DNA of 64,000 nt from Harmonia axyridis (Eukaryota > Arthropoda > Insecta > Coleoptera > Coccinellidae), in the NCBI RefSeq assembly GCF_914767665.1, contig NC_059502.1, positions 34,304,812 through 34,368,811 on the forward strand, in the 5' to 3' direction. Below the pieces are notes generated by a model. It was given only the letters and a program-made list of their open reading frames with translations. It was not told where the DNA came from and made no database searches. Shown here in pieces: positions 35,161-46,006 of the stretch; position 1 is the first letter of the stretch; each line of letters starts with the position of its first letter. Position numbers and translations under genes: made by a program.

Positions 35161-35526
35161 CAACCTATAATAACATTAGTGGCTTGCCGCCAGTTTGATA
35201 ATGTGAGGAAGAAGGCTTGAAATTCCAATGAATACTTCCAATTTTTTAATTTTCTATTGGTATTACTGCGCGTGGCCGATGCAAGAGCATTTTTTCAGGT
35301 GTTTGCCCTCGCTACTCCCAAAGTTTGCCTCAATATAATAATCTTAAATAATTTGCCGTGGAAGAATCACAACTGAGTACGACGAATTCATCATATATCA
35401 ATTCTTCTTTTTACATGATGAACCAATTCTTATAGAATAATTGAATAACTCACTATTCCGATATTTGATATTCCGTTATTACATAGTCTTTCAAGTATAT
35501 CATGAAATAGTTGCCTCTTAGGTATA

Positions 35527-36165
35527 GATGGTGTTCATAAATTGGAGTTACAGAAGAATATGAGAGATTCCTTAAATGAATCTAAAAAAAAAAATTCCAT
35601 AAACACTTTGTTTTCGAAATAGAGTGTTTCTTGTAGCCCTATACTTTTTTGTTATGATTATACCAGTTTATCGCATCTTCGATAATCTTCGCTACAGATT
35701 AGTTGGACAAGTAGGTACCAAAACTTATAATGAATTTATTCACCGCATACTAACTTGATAATGATTTGGATTCTCCTGAGAATTACTAAAAAATTGTTTG
35801 AATTTTTTTTCTCCAAATCGGTAGATGAAACTATGAAACTACAAGAGATTAAAAAGTGTACCTACTGCTGGATCAAGGTTTCTTTTACATTTTTTTTAAA
35901 CTACCAGTATCAATTAAAAAAAAGTTTTGTAGGAAAGAAGGGGGATCTATTCCAGGAAAAATATCAAAATTAACATATCATAAATGATAGAAATTTTGAA
36001 TTGGAATATTCATGCTAAATTTAATTTGAATTGTTTTTGAAGCTAACGTGCTATGAGAAAAAAATCTAGAAAAAAATATCAAATTTTAATACCTAGTAAT
36101 TCGAAAACAAAGCATTTATGGACCCATTTTTGTTTGACCTCCAATTAAGGAATTCCCAATATACT
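35527..36165. mobile_element. Foldback family A copy 3 (old)
   Basis: The left arm (GTGTTCATAAATTGGAGTTA, then GAGAGATTCCTTAAATGAAT) and the interior (TTATACCAGTTTATCGCATC) match 720-900 in the same orientation. The right arm (CGAAAACAAAGCATTTATGG) matches 1325-1360. Decayed and without intact termini. Confidence 0.75.
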
Positions 36166-36427
36166 TATATTTTGAGATTTTCAATGAATTATACGCTTCA
36201 GTATAAAATGATATCGAATGACATTATTCCGTGTTTTTGGCTGCCATTTTAAAGATAATTTGGTATCCATCATATCAGCATAGAACAGATAAAATTGATG
36301 TCATTTCCAAACACTAGAAAGATAGAAATGACGTTATTTCATTGAATATCTTCGCGATCTCAAAATTAATAAAATATCAAAACTATCGAGACTATTTCGG
36401 TGAAATTGATTTGAATGAAAGTCCTAC

Positions 36428-36655
36428 CTGCCGGTCAGCAGATTGTTGTTGTTGCGTTGCATACTGCTGCAATCCTTGCCCTCTACTTCTGTCATAACTT
36501 GTTTGTGCAAGATACTGAGTTGCATCAGGTTCTGTCCTATATTTCACTGTCGGAATAGCTTGAGCACTCACATACTGACTACTGTACAAGGGTTGAGACG
36601 CAGGTTTGGCAAAAGCACCACCCAGTACTAATACAGAACATACTATAAACCACAT
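36428..36655 (-). CDS. Cuticular protein gene, exon 1: start and signal peptide
   Basis: ATG at 36655 opens 76 codons. MWFIVCSVLVLGGAFA is a good signal peptide with cleavage expected before KPASQP. The mature part is rich in Ser, Tyr and Gln (QYVSAQAIPTVKYR; QQYATQQQQSADRQ). The donor GTAGGA at 36427 leaves phase 0, matching exon 2. This start is supported by the signal peptide and a TATA box 77 bp upstream. The product would be secreted into the cuticle. Many arthropod cuticle genes split the signal peptide after a few codons; here the first exon carries it whole. Confidence 0.85.
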
Positions 36656-36731
36656 TTTTCGTATATTTTCCGATTAACGATTTGAGTAAATTGATTTTAT
36701 AGGAATATAGACGCACCGAGCTCCTAGGTGA

Positions 36732-36739
36732 TATTTATA
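36732..36739 (-). promoter_or_regulatory. TATA box of the cuticular protein gene
   Basis: The minus strand reads GAGTATAAATATCACC. With the usual 25-30 bp spacing, transcription would start near 36705, giving a 5' UTR of about 50 nt. Confidence 0.6.
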
Positions 36740-36859
36740 CTCTCGTTTTACCCTACTTGTCTGATACATCGGCAAGCTTGGGAAAGTAAAATATCGGAGA
36801 AAGGTATTGCGCAACTACTCACTGCAACTTGCACTAGTTCTAATAGATCTTATTCAATG

Positions 36860-37453
36860 GTACGGATAATATATTTGGTTTGAACTTCATTCATTCTGCC
36901 AGATGCAATTTATTTATTTCACAACTCAGATATCTTCAACCAAAAAAATCATCTATGAAACAAATAATATCCGAAAATAAACAATATGCCACAATAAATT
37001 CTCTCAACTTATAGAAAAATCAAATTTATTCATTGCTTATATAGGGTGGGCCAAGGTCGGTATTTTAGACTTTTACGGAGAACGGAGAGTACGATTTTAT
37101 TGAAAATTTGGTCGCTTGGCTGCGGTGTTGCCGCTTTTATCAAAAAGTACTAACAACTTCTATTTAAAATAGAACACCCTAGATATAATTATTTTTTTCT
37201 GTTTGCCATAGCCTCTTATGTATTAACTTCCTCGGCCCTATCTCTAGCGGTTTTCGAGTAATCTATCTACTTCTTTTTTTGTGCAAAACATTGCTTCAAA
37301 TAAATATTCATCACTTCGGTATTTGGAATCTTAGCAAGCTGAAATTTCTGATATGAATTACCAATATCCTGTGTATCATTTAGGGGTAATGAAATACTTC
37401 CTCAATCATACATTTTTCGATTGATATGAGAAATGCGAATGACCTGCATATCA
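36860..37453. other. Sequence upstream of the cuticular gene promoter; possible small MITE at 37041-37181
   Basis: TATAGGGTGGGCCAAGG at 37040 and AGAACACCCTAGATATA near 37180 could be ends of a short element, with an inverted match of only 6-7 bp. No gene. Confidence 0.3.
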
Positions 37454-37455
37454 TA

Positions 37456-38741
37456 TCAGGTGTGTGAATAAGTCTTTCCCGTTTTTTGTAAGAGATGGCG
37501 CCACCAATACTGTGCGAGTATTTAATGGTTACATATGTCATAATCAAAGCTTATTCATCTGTCAACAATTCCACACTAACACATTAGTTGAAATTTTTTC
37601 GCATCATAAATTTTTGAAATCGTGAAAATGTCGAAATTTGAGCCGAGTCGACGTCATTTGCGGGAAGTTTCACTTTATTGGTTCAATTTGAAGAAATCTG
37701 CTGCCGAGGCGAATCGGTTGCTTCAGGAAGCTTATGGAGAAGGTTGTGTCGATGATTCAAGTGTTCGCGGATGGTTTCGACGCTTCAAAAGTGGCGATTT
37801 CGACGTGGAAGACAAGGAGCGTTCCGGGCGGCCGCAAATCTTTGAAGATCAAGAATTGGCGACTTTGCTTGATGAAGATTCGTGTCAAACGCAAGAAGAA
37901 CTTGCTGAAGCATTGGGAGTTGACCGAACAACCATTTCCAAGCGTTTGAAAGCCATGGGAATGATCCAAAAGCAAGGAAATTGGGTGCCGTACGAACTGA
38001 AGCTGAGAGACGTCGAACGGCGTTTTTTCACTTGCGAACAGCTGCTTCAGCGACATAAAAGAAAGGGTTTTCTGCATCGTATCGTGACTGGCGATGAAAA
38101 GTGGATCCGTTACGATAATCAGAAGCGAAGAAAATCATGGGGACTACCCGGCCATGCATCATCATCGACGGCCAAGCCAAATATTCATGGCGCCAAGCTC
38201 ATGCTCTGTATATGGTGGGACCAGCTAGGTGTGGTTTACTATGAGCTTCTGAAACCGAATGAAAGGATCACAGGCGAGGTCTATCGACGACAATTGATGC
38301 GTTTGAGCCGCGCACTGCGAGAAAAACGGCCACAATACTCCGACAGGCACGACAAAGTTATTTTGCAACATGACAATGCTCGCCCACATGTTGCACAGCC
38401 GGTGAAAACATACTTAGAAACGCTCAAATGGGAAGTCCTACCCCACCCGCCGTATAGTCCAGACATTGCTCCGTCTGATTACCATCTCTTCAGATCGATG
38501 ACGCATGGCCTGGCTGACCAGCACTTCCATTCCTACGAGGAAGCCAAAAAATGGGTGGATGACTGGATAGAGGCCAAACCGGTCGAATTTTTTCGCAACG
38601 GGATTCGTATGTTGCCAGAAAGATAGGGAAAAGTTGTAGCTAGCGATGGCCAATACTTTCAATAATTCATTTGTAACCATTTTCTCACAGTAAAGGCTCA
38701 AAATTTGAAAAAAAACGGGAAAGACTTATTCACACACCTTA
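37456..38741 (+). mobile_element. Complete mariner, mauritiana subfamily (Mos1-like)
   Basis: TA lies on both sides (37454-37455 and 38742-38743). The inverted ends of about 30 bp start AGGTGTGTGAATAAGTCTTT and match almost perfectly. The length of 1286 bp is that of a full mariner. It holds one nearly intact transposase frame. A deleted relative with different ends is at 51271-52239, and a fragment at 27218. Confidence 0.95.
37628..38626 (+). CDS. Mariner transposase with one premature stop
   Basis: The ATG at 37628 (MSKFEPSRRHLREVSLYWF) is preferred over the GTG six bases earlier because family members start with MSxF. The frame encodes 332 residues: paired-type HTH (about 1-110), the linker WVPYEL at 119-124, and the catalytic core with D156 (VTGDEKWIRYDN), D249 (LQHDNARPH) and D284 (SPDIAPSDYHLF). 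D249 and D284 are separated by 34 residues, the DD34D signature. A TAG replaces the Trp of the usual LPERW. The frame then stays open for 12 codons (GKVVASDGQYFQ) to a TAA, which would give the usual 345 residues. The enzyme would cut and insert at TA; the truncated protein is probably impaired. Confidence 0.95.
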   Translation: MSKFEPSRRHLREVSLYWFNLKKSAAEANRLLQEAYGEGCVDDSSVRGWFRRFKSGDFDVEDKERSGRPQIFEDQELATLLDEDSCQTQEELAEALGVDRTTISKRLKAMGMIQKQGNWVPYELKLRDVERRFFTCEQLLQRHKRKGFLHRIVTGDEKWIRYDNQKRRKSWGLPGHASSSTAKPNIHGAKLMLCIWWDQLGVVYYELLKPNERITGEVYRRQLMRLSRALREKRPQYSDRHDKVILQHDNARPHVAQPVKTYLETLKWEVLPHPPYSPDIAPSDYHLFRSMTHGLADQHFHSYEEAKKWVDDWIEAKPVEFFRNGIRMLPER

Positions 38742-38743
38742 TA

Positions 38744-40900
38744 AGATATTTCGAAAGAGCATGAAATTTCCTTTCCAACGATATATCATATGAAGCGGAT
38801 TGAAATGTTCCCAAAAATGTGATTTTTCGCAATTTCTGAAAAATTCTACTAAATAAATGAAAATTAATTAGGAAAAAATGGATTCGTTAATCGTGAAAAA
38901 AAATCCATTGAATACAACAGTTTGTTACAATTTCTGACAGAATTAGATTCAAACTGTTAATCCGAATTTGATTGATGCTATACATATTTAGACTGAATGT
39001 GACTTTCATTCCTTCAGTGGAAAAATAATTATCAAAATTTGAAGACCTAATTTTTTTTTGTTCTTTTGACAATTAACGATGAAGTTCTATTTCAATAATC
39101 AGACCAAATTTTTCTAACCATGTATAATTCAACATTTTTATCCCCAAATTCGCGAATTAAAGACGTTTGGCAGCCTGGTCATTTTCAAATCTTTTTGTCA
39201 GATAATATGTGAGAGCTAAGTTAGGTGAGCTTAAGTTCCCAGTCTATGAAAGATAGAGGAGACTTTGCTATTACCTTAGAGAGAGTTAAGAAATACCTTT
39301 GAATATGGTGTAAAATAGAAGGTATCCCATTCTATTTGAAAAACTTTCAAAGCTTCTTGGTGAAATTAAAATCAATTCCAAATTCCAAAAAAATTTCGAG
39401 GGGGAGGGGGATTGTTGTGGATCCCATCGGACCCTTGCTGGTTTTAGAAAAACGACGAGGAAGCATGGTGTCAACTGTCAATCCCATTACCAGATAATTT
39501 TAAAGATTATCATCATACAAATTTTCTTTACAAAATTTGAATTCGTGAATGCGAAGTAATCACTTGTGAATACAAAACCTCTATTGATATAAGCAATGGA
39601 TAAGTGCCCAAAATTACTCTTTATTCGATATGGATCGTTCTTGTCGAATGTTAGGTATTTCAACCATTTATAGACTAGACTAACATAATTCAATTTGACA
39701 CAATTCTGTTTTATCAAATCGTTATAGACTTTTTCTGATCAAAATTGAAATACATAAAAGATTGGACTAAAATGCTTTATTTTCTAAAAGCAAGCATACA
39801 AAAATGACAAATAATATCTACGGTTTGATAACAGTAGTCCACTAGATAGAGTTTTCAAAATGAATTCCATCGAACAATCTTTCAACACAATTCGTAATTA
39901 ATTTTTCCAATTCTCTCGGATATACTTACTTTATGACCCGGATAGTTCTTATTACAATTTTTTTTATTTCCTTATACCTTTACATCGACAAACTTCATCA
40001 TGAAGCTCAATTAAATCATAAAAAAGTGTTACAAAAGAATAACATAACAATTCTTCAATATTTCCAACTATTAATCAAAATAATCTGCAATATAACATTG
40101 AAGACAAAACTGAACTCTATTTCTTATAGAGTATAAAATTTCAGACATTTGGTTTCACCGTTATTCTATATCCATTCATAAAGTAGTATTTCTTTTTCAC
40201 CCACGTCTTCCTATCATACATTTTTTTATTCTACAGTGGAAAGATGAACTTATCACCCTACAAATTTGGGGTGTTCTAAAAGAAATATGGCCAAATCTCT
40301 AGGGGTACTAGGGAGAAAGTTTCCCAGAGTCTATATTTCTTTGCAGTTTGAGCTTCCATTGTGTTCTGCATGAAACACCATATTTCAAAATATTTTCAGA
40401 TTCAGTCTGAAAAAATCAGATTTGTTTATTGTGCAACTTCCTGAGTAAATGAACCGTTATATTCTCCTATTTTTTCAATTTTTTAGAACGAAAATGCTTT
40501 CATTTCCACAATTACCACTGTTATATTCCCAATTCCTGAAGCTATTCTGTAGATTCGAATGGTTGGAGTATAGTTATACGTAGCTACTCTCATATTAATA
40601 TGACGGAAATAATCAATATGTAACAATATGCTAATTATAAATACTTTCTTGTGTTGCTTGAAATATGCATTTATTTAGTTTTGAAGTTCAAATAATAATC
40701 CAAAGAATAAAATAATTCCAATGATATTGGTATGACACCATTCTACTCCTGGCCTGATTAATCTATTCACAACTTCTTTTGCTGATTATTATTTCATTAT
40801 GTTGCTACTGAGAGAAAGATTCTACGAACTGAATGAAGAAGAATGAGGAGGGCTGTACACCAATTGACAAAAATTTTTGTTTGTTTCAAAATACAATGAG
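38744..40900. other. AT-rich intergenic sequence, nothing recognised
   Basis: Only short chance frames. A small palindrome CACCCTACAAATTTGGGGTG lies at about 40254-40273. Confidence 0.4.
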
Positions 40901-41599
40901 GTACCATAATTTGACCCCCCTTTTAACTTTGTTACTAAAAGAGTTACAAAAAAATGTTTTCTACAAAAGTTTCACAAAATCAACTATTGTTTTTCAAAAT
41001 GATTTCACAAAACGAAATATATACAGAGTGGGCAACATATTGATAGCAACTTCATTTTTTCAAATGGAACACCCTGTATATTTTTCTATATTTGACTATC
41101 TCTTTTCTCCCTGATTTCGAATATATAACATATGTTTGGCCTATCTCTCTCATTCTGAGTACCACAGACTTTCAAATTTTAAGAACCACCTGGCAAAAGT
41201 AATCAATGTGGAAGGCTGCGATAACTCAAAATGCCCTTTTTTGAGTTATCTCGTTGGCAACGTTATGACATACGTTTTTCACTATAAATTGGAATTGGAT
41301 CATTTGGATGCAACTCCATATATCTATATCCTCTCCTTGTAGCTTTATTATTTTTATTGGTCTCCACATAAAGCGAAAATATTTCAAATTTTTCCGCTTC
41401 TGTGTAGTGCATATTCGGTGAATAGTTTTATTCAATAACAAACGTGTGTTATATATCATTGCCAACGAGATAACTTATAAAAGGGCATTCTGAATATCGC
41501 AGCCTTCCAATTGAGATTACTCAGCTTGCCAGGTGGTTCTTAAAATTTGAAACTCTGTGGTACTCAGAATAAGAGAGATAGGCCAAACATAATATGTTA
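40901..41599. mobile_element. Foldback element, family G copy 2, truncated right
   Basis: Starts GTACCATAATTTGACCCCCC and follows the layout of 26005-26891, with ACATATTGATAGCAACTTCA, then CACCCTGTATATTTTTC and the inner arms. The right outer arm is missing; another element (TACAGGGTCTTTCACGAGG) begins at the break. Confidence 0.75.
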
Positions 41600-41601
41600 T
41601 A

Positions 41602-42185
41602 CAGGGTCTTTCACGAGGAACCTCACCCATATTTATACGGGAAACTACTGAACGTATTTTCATGAAATTCAGCACTTATAAGTATTTCACGATGCTGATG
41701 AAATCTAAAATATTTTCAAGGCATGAGCACCTCCGGTTTTTCCGGAAATGACGTCAACTTCCGTTTTTCAAATTAGAACACCATTTTTTTATTGCAGAAA
41801 TAGATTTCTTAGAAAATTTCAAGTTATTTTGATGTAACATTTTTCAGTTTTGGTTGGAAAATTCTCTCTGAGCGGGAAAATTCGAAAAAAAAATCGAAAA
41901 TAGAGCTCCGCTGAAACAAGAATGACTTCGAGGTTTTTGGATGGAAAATTTTCATTTTTGGGATTTTTCAAGATGTAGTTTTTTATATTGTGAATACTTA
42001 TCTTTTGGAGTTATTAATCATTATTCGACCGTGGAAGCCTTCAGCATTGAACTATTCAATTATAGTAAATATTGATTATATAAACATTGTAGCTTGAAGC
42101 TGATGAAATTTATTACTACTACTACATAGGCTCTGCCATTGATAATACTTTAAACGTACTATAACAGTTATTTGGTTCGGAGGTT
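41602..42185. mobile_element. CAGGGTC-ended element, left part, family I relative
   Basis: CAGGGTCTTTCACGAGGAAC next to TA, then TAAAATATTTTCAAGGC and CTCCGGTTTTTCCGGAAATG, which match the layout of 21317 and 44036. No inverted right end was found before the mariner at 42190, so the limit is uncertain. Confidence 0.45.
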
Positions 42186-42189
42186 CCTT

Positions 42190-43165
42190 GCGTAACATGT
42201 CAATTGAAAAGTGCCTGGCCTACCATAATAAAACACATTTTTTTGGCAAAATTCGATTTTATTATTCAACATAGTTGCCTTCGAGGGCGATACAACGAAA
42301 AGTTGGAAGATCGCTATCTCTCCAACCATTTCTGTAGTACGATTTGTCATTCGCTTCAAAACAGGCCTCAGTTTCAGAGATGACTTCTTCATTGGCTCTA
42401 AATTTCTTTTCAGCGAACATTCTTTTGAGGTCTGAGAACAGGAAAAGGTCGCTGGGGCCAGATCTAGCGAAAACGGTGGATGCAGATGCCACTCGAAGAC
42501 CAATTCATGCAATTTTGCCTTCGTTTTCATTGATTTATGACACGGCGCATTGTCTTGATGAAACAGCACCTTTTTTTTTCTTCAAATTCCAGATTCCATT
42601 TTTCAAACGATCCAATAACTCTATATAATAATTTGAAGTTCTGGCCCTTCTGGAGGTAATCAATTAATATTATACCTTGCGCATCCCAGAATACTGATGC
42701 CATAACCTTGCCAGCTGACTCTTGTGTTTTTCATGTTTTATCCATTGTCACATATCGACGGAAAAATTCAGGTTTATTCCACTCAAACAGCTTCAAACAC
42801 TGCTCAGAATCATTAATGCGTTGTTGCTTTTGATCGATTGTGAGCTCGCGCGGCACCCATTTTGCACACAGCTTTGTCATGTACAAATATTCGTGAATAA
42901 TATGATGTACACGTTCAGATGATATTTTCACAAAGTCTGCTATCTCGATCAACTTGACTTACGGTCATTCAAAATTATTTTGTGATTTTTTTTTATTTTT
43001 TCGTCGGTGGCAGCCTCTTTTAGGCGTCAACTGCGTTCGCCGTCTTCGTTGCTCCTTTCATCTCGTTCAAACCTAGCATATCCAACAATAAAGGTTGAAG
43101 GTCCTGTTGTAGACCCCAGAAACTCTTCATCAAGCCAAGATTTTGCTTCAACTGTTTTTTGCGAT
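42190..43165 (-). mobile_element. Mariner, irritans subfamily, decayed, minus strand
   Basis: The 3' end lies at about 42190 (AATTGAAAAGTGCCTGGCC, similar to the 8695 end). The minus strand shows, in order: TVEAK (43160), SSTFIVGYARFERDE-like residues, DFVKISSERVHHIIHEYLYM, KLCAKWVPRELTIDQKQQR, RRYVTMD (first catalytic block), then after a gap LFHQDNAPCHKS (second Asp), PFSLDLAPATF and CIALEGNYVE. Frameshifts and a deletion between the first and second blocks. The 5' end is cut off at 43165. Confidence 0.85.
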
Positions 43166-43596
43166 GGTAGATTGGTTAGATATTATACCAAAAATCTGTA
43201 TGGGCGATAAAAGACCAGAAACAAAACAATATAGAATTTTTTGTAAGTCTCTACTACCTGAAGATAGAATTAGTACAGTTGCACACCTGAAATGAGATTA
43301 TTTTGGAGGCTGGATACACTTGCAATTGGATGAATGGAAAAAAATTGATAGTTTGTTGACGAAAGTCTTTCGCCCGAATAAACGGGCGCGAAGTAATGAA
43401 CACTAATAATGGTCATTATGATAGTAATAGAAATAGAATTATCATATTCAAATAATACCTATATAGGAAAACCAAAAAATTGCTAACAAATGTCACAAAT
43501 TATTATGAGGGAAGAATGCATAAAAAATGCATGAAAGATCGAATATTTCATTAAAGAATAGTAATTTACGTAACAAGTCCGGAAAATAGGGTTTTT
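43166..43596. other. Unassigned sequence between mariner and palindromic MITE
   Basis: No gene. GACGAAAGTCTTTCGCCCG near 43358 forms a short hairpin (CGAAAG/CTTTCG). Confidence 0.3.
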
Positions 43597-43660
43597 TTGG
43601 ACGAATAGACAAAATTCCAGGACGAGCGTAAGCGAGTCCTGGAAGTCTGCGAGTCCAAAA
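43597..43660. repeat. Interrupted hairpin around CCAGGACGAG
   Basis: TTGGAC, AGAC and TTCCAGGACG on the left pair with CGAGTCCTGGAA, GTCT and GTCCAA on the right, around GCGTAAGC. A hairpin of similar design is at 52296-52416. Confidence 0.6.
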
Positions 43661-43686
43661 AAAACATTTTCGGGCGTGTTGCGTAC

Positions 43687-43953
43687 AATATTTTTTCGGC
43701 AACCATGTAAAATAACACTATCGCTGCTGCTTTCCATATTTTATTACGATTGCGATCAAAAAACATGCAAATTTTTGACAACTAATTTCATATGAACTGT
43801 CAGCCGTTATCTCGGTTGCTATGGATTCTATGATTCTTTTCCGGCCTAGTCCGGGAAGTACGTACTTTCCGGACTAGGCCGGGAAATGCTACTTTCTCAG
43901 AGAAAAAGCGTCCGGGAAGTGAGCACTTCCCGGACGGTTGCCGAAAAACATAT
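43687..43953. mobile_element. 267-bp MITE with two strong internal palindromes
   Basis: The inverted ends contain TTTTTCGGCAACC (left 43692-43704, right 43936-43948). The body has a 50-bp near-palindrome at 43837-43886 (GGCCTAGTCCGG on both sides of ACGT) and a 28-bp one at 43909-43936 (CGTCCGGGAAGTG). No coding sequence. Confidence 0.7.
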
Positions 43954-44569
43954 TTTCAGTTGAGCAACAGTTGCTTACTTCAGGATTTTTATTTTTGAAT
44001 AAACTTGAAGAATTCATTTCGGTATATAACCTATACAGGGTGTTTCAACAGGATGGCCTATTAGATGTTTATAGAAAACTAATCATAATTTTGAGCTGAA
44101 AATTTGCATGTTGAGGTTCTAGAAAATGATCTTTCTCCCTAAAATATTTTCAAATCTCTAAAATTTTCGTATTACCGGAAACAGACTACCACTTCGTTAT
44201 TTCGAATAGCACACCCAGTATATTATTGCATCATTAGATAACTCTTTTGACGACAATTTCGGCAATATGCCTTAACTTGGGTCGAAACTCAACGGTTCAT
44301 GCGTTAATGGGATTCTTATGAAAAAATAATTGGGATGAAGAGGATTTTTTTTAATTTTTCTGCATAAACAGCTTTCTTCGAAAAAAAATTTTTCTTTTTC
44401 GATTCTCCAAATACGTTGTATTATAAGACTGTTTTAGGTTCGAACCAAAAATGTACAGGATGTTCATAAGACGATCATGAACTTGGACAATTCGAATTCA
44501 TCAAAACTCAAGATTTTTGAATTAGAACCCAAAAGTACAAAAATAGTGATAGGAACTTGAGCGAACCCT

Positions 44570-44953
44570 ACTCCTTAAATGAATACTTTAATAGTTATCG
44601 AGGAAGAACTTCAAATGAGAAAAAACTGTAATTTATAACTGTGTGGAGTAATCTGTGACTTCCGAAAAACACAGAAAAAAACTAAAATTCGATGTTTCCA
44701 TAATTAAATTTGACATTCCAAGGATTGTAATGAATTATTCGTCATTAAAAATTGTATTGCTTTATGGATTTCTCAACAATTTCAACGAAAAATCAATTAT
44801 AATCCATGAAATGTAAAATTTAGTTATCCAAAAATCAAATTTTAGTCTTTCTGTGTTTTCCGGAAAATACAGTCTACTCCACACAGTTAGAATTTGCAGT
44901 TTCTCCTCATTTAAAGTTCTTCATCGATAACTCTTAGAGTATTCGTTTTAGGT
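44570..44953. mobile_element. Foldback inside family I, first of two
   Basis: Sequence at 44580-44700 (GAGGAAGAACTTCAAATGAG, ACTGTGTGGAGTA, TTTCCGAAAAACACAG in outline) returns inverted at 44845-44950. The arms are about 110 bp. Confidence 0.65.
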
Positions 44954-44958
44954 ATACA

Positions 44959-45530
44959 CAGGGTGTTTCATTTGGAAACAGAAATACTTCACAGGTGCAT
45001 AGCTGGCACCAAGGCGGTTCTGGAGATACCCCATTTATTGGGTCTTACTGTCTTCGTAGCCGAGATACAGGGTGCTTTATGAATTTTGGCAGTTCCTCTC
45101 AGAGGCCATATCAAACGAAATACCCGGTATATTTTCTTCATATTTGGCAAATATGTTCCTAATTGAGAGCCCAAACGTATCATGCAATAACCGCCTTGAA
45201 TATTCAGGTCCGGGTTAACAAAAAAATGAATCGTTTGAATCCTCGAAACAACATCGGAATTTTGAAAATCTGTTTTAATATTCGGAAACACACTAAAAAC
45301 TAAACTGTGATTGCATGATACGTTTGGGCTCTCAATTAGGAACATATTTGCCAAATATGAAAAAAACTATACCGGGTGGTTCGTTTGATATGGCCTCAGA
45401 AAGAAACGGGCAAAATTCATAAATCTCGGCTACGAAGACAGTAAGACCCAATGAATGGGGTATCTCCACGACCGCCTTGGTACCACCTATGCACCTGTGA
45501 AGTACTTCCGTTTACCAATGAAACATCCTG
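44959..45530. mobile_element. Foldback inside family I, second of two
   Basis: The ends CAGGGTGTTTCATTTGGAAA and the complement of CAGGATGTTTCATTGGTAAA, next to TA. The arms are about 260 bp and highly similar (CACAGGTGCATAG, TCTTACTGTCTTCGTAGCCG, GGCTCTCAATTAGGAACATA). The 121-codon minus frame at 45354-44989 crosses both arms and is not a gene. Confidence 0.85.
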
Positions 45531-46006
45531 TATAAGGTTTGCTTGAGTAACCCCCACAACTTTTGTATGCAGAATCGACTGAAATGGTGAAAAATATAGG
45601 TTCTAATTTGTAAATCTTGAGTTTTGATGATTTTGAGTGATCCAAGTTCATGATCTGATTTGCAGAATCGAAATAGAAAATTTTTTTTTCAAAAAAAATA
45701 TTTTTTAATTTTTTAATAAAAATATGAGTCCTCATCGCCACTATTTTTTCCATAAGAATCCCATTAACTCATGAACCATCGAGTTTCTAACCAAGGTATG
45801 GCATATTGCCAAAATTATCGTCAAAAAAGCTATCCAATGATGCAATAATATATTGGTTGTGCCATCTGAAATAAGGAAGTAGTAGTCTGTTTCCGGTATA
45901 ACCGGAAGTTTTAGAGATCTGAAAATATTTTTGGGAGAGAGATCGTTGTCTCAAACCCCAATGTGGAAATTTTCAGCTCAATAGGCCATCCCGGTGAATC
46001 ACTCTG

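Larger units (their letters stand above)
44036..46006. mobile_element. Large foldback, family I, with further palindromes in its centre
   Basis: CAGGGTGTTTCAACAGGATG at the left pairs with the complement of CAGAGTGATTCACCGGGATG at the right. The arms (about 44036-44520 and 45545-46006) are imperfect but collinear (TGATGCAATAATATA, CATTAACTCATGAACC, ATGATCGT-like landmarks). The loop holds two other foldbacks, listed separately. No gene. Confidence 0.75.

Noticed and set aside
44989..45354. 121-codon minus-strand frame
   Set aside because: It lies across the arms of a foldback; the mirror arm gives the same peptide words, so it is repeat read-through.
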